Shown here piece after piece: positions 56,601 through 64,000 of a DNA stretch of 64,000 nucleotides (within the stretch, counting starts at the first letter, position 1; each line of letters opens with the position of its first letter). The position numbers were made by a program, and so were the translations under genes. Location of the stretch: NCBI GenBank assembly GCA_039707655.1, contig CM077664.1, forward strand, positions 27,702,781 to 27,766,780. The letters are read 5' to 3'. Below the pieces are notes generated by a model. The model saw nothing but the letters and a program-made list of their open reading frames with translations, was not told the DNA's origin and made no database searches. Source of the DNA: Elymus sibiricus. Taxonomy: Eukaryota; Streptophyta; Magnoliopsida; Poales; Poaceae.

Positions 56601-57833
56601 GGCTTGGCCGGATACGGCCGGTAACGACGAAGGCGAGCGACGGAGGTGGAGGCCGGAATCGGGCGACGGCGAAAACGGCGATGCAAGGCACGGGGAGTCG
56701 AGCGGGTGGTGGCGTTGGACTCGCACGAGCTCCAGGAGCTCGACGCGAGGCTCGGCCGCGCGTGGCAGTGACAATGGCCACGGCGGCGAGCTCGCCGGCG
56801 GCAGCGCGTTCGGGCGCGGTGAGATAGCTAGCTAGCGAGCGTGCACGAGCGAACGGAGAGGGGGAGAAGGGAGAGGAGCTCACCGAGCAGGCACACGATG
56901 GCCCGGCGAGTGAACGGTAGCGCAGGGCGGCCGGATTCGGCGGAGCTCGCCGGCGACCCGAGGAAGAAGAGGACGGTGTGGATCCGCGTGTTGGAGCTCC
57001 CCGGCGTGCGTTTATCGGCGCAGGCGACGTAGCGGAGCACGGCGAGGCTCCCGGACACGACGGAGAAGCGTGGCGACGACGGTGGCCACACGAACTATGG
57101 CGAGCGGCGACGGAGGCGTTCGGTGGAGCTCGCGTGCGAGCGAGAGAGAGCGAGAGGGGAGGAGCGAATGGATAGGGGAGAACGAGGGGGCCGAGGGGCG
57201 CGTCCTTATCCCCTCGGCGGCCCTGTAGCGCCGCAGTGTCGCCCGCTAGCCGGTGAGCGCGCGCGCGGCCACGGCGGTGCCGACATGGGGAGAGAGAAAG
57301 AGGAGGGAGACGGTGCGCTGTGGGCTGGGCCGCACTGTGGACTTAGGCCCAGTCCACAGTAGCCTTTTCCCTTTTTCCTTTTTATTTTTCTGTTTTTCTT
57401 TTTCCAGTGGCTTTTGCCTTTTCTTTTAGCCAACAAATGACTTTGCAAAATTATGCCACTGGTCAAAACAAATTCAAGGGAATATTGTGCACTACCACAA
57501 AAAGTTTGGGAATTATTTGAATTCATTTGGATTTTTCATAAATGGAATTGCATTTAAATTTGCTGTTTAAGCACTGTTTTAAATCCTAATGCTCATTTTA
57601 GCAAATAGGTGATGTTGTTTTCCTGAATAAATATTTGTTTTGGAATTTTGCTATTTGATGAACATTTTTGCAGTAATTTTTGAGCAACTTCAAATTTCAC
57701 TTGCATTTGAATTTGAATTCAGTGGTGGAATTTGAAATGAGATATTAATCCACTGTGATCAAGCATTGTAAATCAAGATGACTTGGCACAATTAAGAGAT
57801 AATCACTGTGCTCATTACATAGGGGGTGTTACA
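53672..57833 (-). repeat. 3' LTR of Gypsy element 2 (4.2 kb)
   Basis: The minus strand begins TGTAACACCCCC at 57833 and ends GGGCGTCACA at 53672. 56400-57360 is GC-rich with several overlapping spurious open frames. GGAGGAATCACCCTCG-type motifs repeat at 55135-55340. No gene is supported inside. Confidence 0.85.
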
Positions 57834-57850
57834 ATTCTCCTCCTCTAAAA
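57834..57850 (-). promoter_or_regulatory. Polypurine tract of Gypsy element 2
   Basis: The minus strand reads TTTTAGAGGAGGAGAAT just before the LTR. Confidence 0.8.
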
Positions 57851-57870
57851 GAAATTCTTGTCCCGAGAAT

Positions 57871-58520
57871 TCAGGAGGTAGAAGGGAAAAGATCGGGGTA
57901 TTCTTCGCGAAGATGATCCTCACGTTCCCAAGTGGCTTCATCTTTAGTATGATTTGACCACTGCACTTTGAGAAACTTGATCAACTTCTGACGGGTCTGA
58001 CATTCAGCTAGATCGAGAATGCGGATCGGATGCTCCTTATAAGAGAGATCATCTTGCAATTCGAGTAACTCATGATCCACTACACGGTGCGGATCCTTGA
58101 AGCAACGGCGAAGTTGCGACACATGGAAGACATCGTGGACGTGAGAGAACTGCGGCGGCAATTCCAATTTATATGCCACGTGTCCACGCCTGGCGAGAAT
58201 GCGGAAAGGACCAATGTAGCAAGGAGCTAACTTGCCCTTGATTCCGAAACTGTGACTGCCCTTCATAGGAGTGACACGCAGATAAGCTTGCTCACCAGGT
58301 TGATAAATCAATCCCCAGCGTTTGCGATCATAATTACTCTTTTGGCGGTCCTGGGCCGCCTTGAGATTTTCCCGGACGATACGGACTTGCTCTTCGGCTT
58401 CTTGGATAATATCCGGACCAATGAGCGGCCGTTCCCCAGTTTATGACCAATTAAGAAGGGTTCGACACTTACGTCCATATAATACCTCAAAGGGTGCCAT
58501 CTTTAGGCTTGCTTGATAGC
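57871..58520 (-). pseudogene. Gypsy integrase C-terminus with chromodomain
   Basis: From the insertion point: NNSYQASLKMAPFEVLYGRK (end of the integrase core), an in-frame TAA at 58441-58443, the linker, the GKLAPCYIGPFRIL motif of the GPY/F module, VFHVSQLRRC, then a chromodomain-like end (ILDLAECQTRQKLIKFLKVQ, WSNHTKDEATWEREDHLRE). Chromodomains steer such elements to heterochromatin. The 5' part (RT and so on) is beyond the nested element. The stop probably arose from CAA. Confidence 0.88.
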
Positions 58521-58523
58521 TGT

Positions 58524-59098
58524 TGTTGACGAGGGCATGTACTAGGGGTAGGGTAACAGGCCTATCCTACAGACCCCACCCTAGGATACCATACGCCTTA
58601 TACTGTACCCCAGGGCTAGGTAAGCAGTCGGATGGTCCACAACCTGACATTCACTCGGAGTTCAATGAACCACTCGGGAAGCAGGAGTCCACTCGACCAG
58701 ACTATTTCACTCGGAGAACCTGATAGTCACTCGACCAGAGAAGACCAGGAGGCTCCAGGAGCACAACGGTCAGGATGCACGCTCGCTCATATTAATTGTA
58801 ATCAATGCGCCCATTACCTGGCGCCCTTTAACCCCTCTTTAACCCCTGGTAATGGTGGCATTCATGGGAGGGCTGGCGGACACTATATAAGCTACCCCCC
58901 AGCTCCATTCCAAGGGTTCGTAACCTTTGTAATCATACACTCAAGCAATCCAGCTCCAGAGCACCGAGACGTAGGGATGTTACCTCCACCGCTGAGGGGC
59001 CTGAACTCGTAAATCCGAGTGTAACAACTGCGCCGTAGTTAGGCTCTGCCCTCTCATCCGTACCCCTACACACTAATGTCAGACTTGCACCCACGACA
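58524..59098 (+). repeat. 5' LTR of the Tat-type element
   Basis: 575 bp, TGTTGACGAGG...CCCACGACA. Contains CACTCGG-rich sequence and a TATA box. Confidence 0.8.
58884..58890 (+). promoter_or_regulatory. TATA box of the Tat-type LTR
   Basis: TATATAA in GGACACTATATAAGC, ~215 bases before the LTR end. Confidence 0.65.
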
Positions 59099-59100
59099 GT

Positions 59101-59114
59101 TGGCGCCCACCGTG
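59101..59114 (+). promoter_or_regulatory. Primer-binding site of the Tat-type element
   Basis: TGGCGCCCACCGTG begins two bases after the LTR; this TGGCGCC start is common in plant Tat-lineage Gypsy elements. Confidence 0.8.
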
Positions 59115-59168
59115 TGGCAGGCGTCTAGCGACTTCCGGCGTAGTTGCATTTTTCCCGTCATCTTCATC

Positions 59169-61301
59169 ATGGTTTCCGACAGCGGACTGACCCTAGGCGG
59201 CGAGATCCGTTTCGGCGTCCTCAGCTTCATCACTGATGATTCGGCGTGGTTCCAGGAAGCCCCGCTGGACGTCGAGGCGTTGCCCGTCCGTGGCGCGGCG
59301 CACTTCCGCGCGAGTGCCTTCGGCGTCCTTATTCGCCAGCCGTCAACTCCGTACCAGTCGCCGCCTACGCTCTCCACCAGTCATCGTCGCAAGCGCTCCG
59401 GGCGCTCACAGCTTCAGCGGTGGATAAAACACGCGGTGGCCCTTCAGGCTGCAGCCCCGCAGATCGCGGCAATTGAGCCCGAGGAACCAGTCTTCAATCT
59501 GTTCGCCTCCGTGCATGAGCACTCGGAAAGCTTATCCGAGTGCGAGAGCAGCGATCCCGCTGCAGAGGTGCTAATGGCCGATTCCCCGCCCAGTCCGCCT
59601 CGGTACGGCCGCAGCGGCACGGAGAACGGTGACCCATCGCGCGCTGATCTTGGCGGCGGCAAGGACCGTCATGACGATGAGTACGTTCCCCGACCTCTCA
59701 CTCGGCAGCAGAGGGAGGTGCAGCAGTGCAGAACCAAGCAGACCCTCCAGACGCCCATCATTGGGACGACCCCCGAGGCTCAGGCTTTGGAGACCGCACG
59801 CCAGGCCAACTTGGCTGAGCGCAGTCGTCTGGAGGCGCTCCAGAAGTCACTTGACGATCGCGCTCAGCGGCAACATTAGCCCAGTTCCAGTCGGCGGCAG
59901 CGACAGTTGTTCTCGAATGACCAGCAGCATAATTTCCAGGTATTCCGCACCCCCGTCCAGAATCTGGCGGCGGCCACTCGGATAGCAGATTCCATTAAGC
60001 CGTCCCGATCCGAGGCGGGAGAGGGTTTTCAGCAGATCTGGGCCCTGCTCAAGGCGGTTAAGGAGAAAAATTCGGCGGTGTCCCAGTCGCGCAATAGGAT
60101 TCACAGTAGATCCGTCAGGGCTGACACCGTCCAGTCGGCACACAGCCCAGTGTCCCCGAGGAGAAACAAACACTCGCCTCCGCGGCGAAACGACCGAGAC
60201 CTCCACCGAGACCAGTACTCGGGACAGGGTCGCAGTCGGAATACACCTCCGCAGCGTCAAGATGATAGTCGTCTTATGCAATCACCCCCTCCGCGGGATG
60301 GCTCGTACGCACCCCGGCCGTACGACGCCAGGCGTCCTTACGGCAATGATCGGAGGGCCAACCCTCCCCACCATGGTGACAATTATCGCCAGAGAGAGCC
60401 AGTCGACTATCGTGACCCGCAGTTCAACGCGAGATCCGTTCTCGCTCAGAACTTGGTCAACAGAGGCAGAGCTCTGAGAGAAAACTTGGACAGAGATCGT
60501 CCGAGTGGAAGTGGAGCATTCATCTCCGGACCCGAGTGTTTCAGCAGAGCCATCAGGGCCACTGAGATCCCACCTAACTTCAGATTGGCGGCTGGAGTAA
60601 GCAAGTTCACCGGTGAGTCCAAGCCAGAAACTTGGTTAGAGGATTACCGAGTGGCTGTGCAGATCGGGGGAGGAAATGACTATGTGGCTATGAAACATTT
60701 GCCTTTGATGCTGGAAGGGTCCGCCCGAGCCTGGCTTAATCAACTCACTCCGGCTAGCATCTACTGCTGGGAAGATTTGGCCCGAGTGTTCATCAAAACA
60801 TTCGAGGGCACGTGCAAACGCCCGGCCGGATTGACTGAGCTGCAGCATTGTGTTCAGAAGCCGAATGAAACCTTGAGGGAGTACATTCAGCGGTGGACAA
60901 CCCTGCATCATGTGGTGGAGAACGTCACAGAGCACCAAGCAGTCTGCGCCTTCAAGGCAGGAGTCAGGTACAGGGAGCTCATCCTGAAATTTGGCCGGTC
61001 AGGATCTTTGACCATGAGCCGAAAGATGGAGATCACCACTCGGTACGCGAACGGAGAAGAGGAAGACCGTCTCCGTAACGGCAAGGGGAAAACCAATGAG
61101 CCCAACCCCAGAAACAATAATCCCAGTCAGAAGCCGAAGCGGAAGGCTGACGGGTCGGCTCAGGCCGAAGCTGCCACACTGGCCGGTCAGGCCAAGAACA
61201 AGGGGAAAGCTAAGGAGAAGTGGATCCCGAAGAAAAAGAGAGATCAGTCGGGCCAAGATGTCCTAGACTTGCCGTGTCACATCCACACCAGGAAAGATTA
61301 A
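59169..61301 (+). pseudogene. Tat-type GAG, with internal stop
   Basis: Start chosen at MVSDSGLTLGGEIRFG (59169); the earlier in-frame ATG at 59076 lies in the LTR. After an Arg/Pro-rich N-terminal half, the retrotrans_gag domain spans ~60590-61060 (FTGESKPETWLEDYRVAVQ, SARAWLNQLTP, ETLREYIQRWTTL). The basic C-terminus may bind RNA. TAG at 59877-59879 and TAA at 61299-61301 interrupt a frame that otherwise runs straight into the protease, as in single-ORF Tat elements. Confidence 0.85.
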
Positions 61302-62237
61302 GAGGGCAATCTGATATTGCCTAAGCATACCACTCGACAGTGCAGACTGTTGATACATCAGTTCCGAGAGGGCCAGTCGAGTGAGAAGAGCCCAGAAGAC
61401 GCTGACGATGGAGACAAAGATGAACCTTTTCCCAGTGTCAATGCAACCCTGATGATCTTTGCAGATGTAGAGAGAAGGAGCCGGTTGCAGGTCATCAACC
61501 AAGAAGTGAACATGGCCATGCCGGCGACGACAAAGTTCCTGAACTGGTCGAAGACTCCGATCACCTTTGATCAGTCGGATCACCCAGCCTACATTGCTAC
61601 CCCTGGGCGGCAGGCGCTGGTGGTCGATCCAGTCGTGGGAGGCGTCCGATTGAGAAAGGTCCTCATGGACGGTGGAAGCGGACTGAACATACTCTATGCT
61701 GACACTCAGAAAGCGATGGGCATTCCGATGTCCCGTCTCAGTGAAAGCAGTATGCAGTTCCACGGAGTGATCCCTGGCAAGAAAGCGAAGTCACTCAAGC
61801 AGATTGCCTTGGATGTAGTCTTTGGAGACGACAAGAATTTCAGGAAGGAAAGGCTTACCTTCGAAGTGGTCGACTTCCGCAGCGCCTATCATGCCATTCT
61901 CGGTCGGCCAGCCTATGCACGTTTCATGGCCCGCCCATGTTATGTGTACGTTAAGCTGAAGATGCCCGGAACCAAAGGCGTGATCACAGTGACCGGCAGT
62001 CGGCAGCGCGCAGAAGAGTGTTTGCAGTAGGGGTCCAAGATCGCTGATGAACAGATGGCCATGGTGGAGTTGGAGGAGTACAAGAAAAATGCTGATCCGA
62101 GTGATCTGCTACGCTCCAAGAAGCCAGCTGCAGAATCTGCGTTTCAGTCGGCCGGAGATATGAAGCCTGTGCACATTCACCCGGAAGATCCCAATGCTGC
62201 GGCCACCAATATCTCAACAACACTCGACAACAAATAG
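61302..62237 (+). pseudogene. Tat-type aspartic protease region
   Basis: Same frame as GAG. The catalytic motif LMDGGSGLNILYAD is near 61665, followed by the family-typical FHAILGRPAYA-like stretch (YHAILGRPAYARFMA) near 61885. TAG at 62028-62030 and TAG at 62235-62237 interrupt the linker to RT. The enzyme would process GAG-POL; these stops prevent a full polyprotein without readthrough. Confidence 0.85.
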
Positions 62238-64000
62238 GAAGAAGCGCTCATCCAGTTCCTCCGTGAGAACTGGGACATCTTTGCATGGAAACCATCCGAC
62301 ATGCCGGGTGTACCCAGGGAGCTGGCTGAGCACCGTTTGCGAGTCGACCCAAAGGCAAAACCTGTGAAGGAGCATCCTCGTCGCTCTGCTACACAGAAGA
62401 GGAAGGCCATTGGCGAAGAAGTTGCTTGGCTCCTGGCAGCCGAGTTCATCCGTGAGGTGTACCACTCCGAGTTGCTCACCAACGTCGTCATGGTCCCTAA
62501 GAAGGATAAGTCTCTCCGAATGTGCATTGATTTCAAGCACATCAATCGGGTCTGCCCCAAGGATCGTTTCCCGCTCTCCTGCATAGATCAAATCGGAGAT
62601 TCCACCGCGGGTTGTGAGCGACTGTCTTTTCTGGATGCGTACTCGGGGTACCACCAGATCCGACTGTACGGGCCAGATGAAATAAAAACAGCCTTTATCA
62701 CCCCATTCGGGTGTTTCTGCTATATCACCATGCCATTCGGTCTTAAAAATGCTGGTGCCACCTTCATGCGCATGGTGCAGAAGTGTTTGCAAAAACAGAC
62801 CAGTCAGAACATTGAGGCGTACATGGATGACATAGTGGTCAAGTCCAGAAAAGGTTCCGACCTGCTGGCTGACTTAGCTGAAACTTTCGCAAATCTGCGG
62901 AAGTATGATATCAAGCTGAAACCAGCAAAGTGCACTTTCGGAGTTCCTGGGGGTAAGTTACTTGGTTTCCTCATTTCCGAACGAGGGATAGATGCCAATC
63001 CTGAGAAGAACGGGGCGATTGTACGAATGAAACGTCTTGAACATCTTCATGATGTACAGAAGCTCATGGGTTGCCTCGCAGGCCTGAGCCGATTCATCTC
63101 CCGTCTCGGTGAGAAGGCACTGCCCCTGTACCGATTGATGAAGAAATCTGACTCGTTCGAGTGGACTGCTGAAGCACAAGCAGCGTTTGTCGAGCTCAAA
63201 GCCCTGCTTTCCACCCAGCCGGTGCTTGCCGCTCCGAACAGCAACGAGCCGTTGCTCTTATACATTGCGGCCACTGGTCAAGTTGTCAGCACTATCCTGA
63301 CAGTCGAGCGAGAAGAACAGGGCAAAACTTACAAAGTTCAGCGCCCAGTCTATTATATTTCTGAAGTTCTGACTCCGTCCAAGCAGAGGTATCCTCATTA
63401 CCAGAAGCTCGTCTACGGCATTTACATGACTGCGAAGAAGGTAGCCCACTACTTCCAAGAACACACTGTGTCAGTCGTCAGTGAAGCCACGCTATCTGAA
63501 ATCATGAACAATCGGGATGCGACTGGTAGAGTGGCGAAGTGGGCTATCGAGCTCCTGCCCCTGGACATCAAATTCGAGGCAAAGAAGGCGATCAAGTCTC
63601 AAGCATTGGCCGATTTCTTGGCCGAGTGGACAGAACAACAGCAACCGACTCAGAGCCACCCGGAACACTGGACCATGTTCTTTGATGGTTCCAAGATGCT
63701 GAACGGTTCAGGAGCTGGAGTTGTGTTAGTATCTCCGAAGGGCGATCGGCTCAGATATGTTCTGCAGATTCACTTCGATATCTCCAACAATGAGGCCGAG
63801 TATGAAGTGCTCCTTTACGGTCTACGTATGGCCATCTCACTCGGCGTCCGGCACCTGATGGTCTACGGGGACTCGGATCTGGTTGTGAACCAAGTGATGA
63901 AGGAGTGGGATATCAGAAGCCCTGCTATGACCGGATACTGCAACGCGGTGAGAAAGTTGGAGAAGAAATTTGAAGGTCTGGAATTGCATCACATCCCCCG
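62238..64000 (+). pseudogene. Tat-type reverse transcriptase and dual RNase H (continues past window)
   Basis: The frame is open to the window end. RT: VVMVPKKDKSLRMCIDF, FLDAYSGYHQI, FGLKNAGATF and YMDDIVVKS (near 62820). A first, Ty3-type RNase H remnant follows (LLLYIAATGQVVSTIL ... QRYPHYQKLVYGIYM, ~63240-63480), then an archaeal/plant-type RNase H with catalytic D, E and D (FFDGSK, NNEAEYE, YGDSDLVVNQ; ~63680-63900). A degenerate first domain plus an active-looking second one is a known mark of the Tat lineage. RT itself shows no stop, but upstream stops disable the polyprotein. Confidence 0.88.

Larger units (their letters stand above)
53672..58523 (-). mobile_element. Gypsy retrotransposon 2 (chromovirus type), 3' part
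   Basis: A 4.16-kb 3' LTR (53672-57833) is preceded on the minus strand by a polypurine tract and the end of POL. It inserted in the integrase region of the Angela-type element; the expected TSD is GTTTA (53667-53671), whose partner lies beyond the window. It is itself interrupted at 58523 by a Tat-type Gypsy element. Confidence 0.87.
58524..64000 (+). mobile_element. Tat-lineage Gypsy retrotransposon, 5' part (runs off the window)
   Basis: 5' LTR, primer-binding site, then one long GAG-POL frame with Tat-type features (retrotrans_gag, DGGSG protease, YMDD RT, two RNase H domains). It inserted in the integrase gene of Gypsy element 2. The left boundary could be 58521, 58524 or 58527, because TGTTGTTGACG allows several TG starts. 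Integrase and 3' LTR lie outside. Confidence 0.88.

Noticed and set aside
56327..56835. Several overlapping 100-168-codon frames
   Set aside because: All in the GC-rich part of the Gypsy 2 LTR, on both strands, with no recognisable protein.

Overview
The window is plant nuclear DNA, almost certainly from a Triticeae grass (wheat, goat-grass or barley relatives). This rests on an Angela/WIS/BARE-type Copia LTR (50718 leftwards, minus strand), long-LTR Gypsy elements, Sirevirus-type Copia elements, CACTA, Harbinger, Stowaway and non-LTR elements, and two broken RPM1-like NLR disease-resistance genes. No rRNA gene, intact tRNA gene, CRISPR array or intact host protein gene was found. The organism call is inference from repeat families recognised by eye.

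Layout, left to right. 1-2475: truncated Copia LTR, then a CACTA end with a coiled-coil ORF remnant, abutting an old Sirevirus LTR fragment. 2476-9796: mostly unclassified DNA with a CACTA-like remnant (3290-3760), a two-exon gene fragment (3885-4314, minus), a non-LTR element with a 16-bp target-site duplication (TSD) (6402-7854) and a fold-back MITE (9327-9535). 9797-17313: a complete young Sirevirus-type Copia element (minus) with perfect TSD, lacking reverse transcriptase and integrase and instead encoding a GAG/zinc-knuckle protein fused to an unusual C-terminal region. 17314-27262: a tRNA-like Pol III relic, NLR pseudogene A (18300-20297, minus), GC-rich repeat DNA, a 2.36-kb Harbinger element with a Myb/SANT-like gene (21906-24262), a Stowaway MITE, a non-LTR relic and a few orphan exon-like stretches.

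27263 to the end is a nest built inside NLR pseudogene B (minus). Its LRR region is split by a CACTA element (27802-35265, TSD TAC), which contains a solo Copia LTR (33078-35169). Just upstream in the gene a Gypsy element with 3.9-kb LTRs is inserted (35558 onward). Its 3' LTR is hit by an Angela-type Copia element (46869 onward). That element's LTR carries a second solo LTR (48464-50556), and its integrase region is hit by a chromodomain Gypsy element (53672 onward). The integrase of that Gypsy is in turn hit by a Tat-lineage Gypsy element (58524 to the window edge). The right halves of the nested elements and the 5' half of NLR B lie beyond base 64000.

The most unusual features are: (1) an exon-like stretch inside the NLR-disrupting CACTA (32296-32451) resembling the RNA/DNA-hybrid-binding N-terminal domain of RNase H1 (viroplasmin-like); (2) the pol-less Sirevirus with its chimeric ORF; (3) in that same element, a predicted hairpin displaying the polypurine tract/LTR junction and a dense array of short palindromes upstream of its TATA box. 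Several premature stops in the retroelement ORFs and in NLR A are of the kind that C-to-T changes at methylated cytosines would produce.
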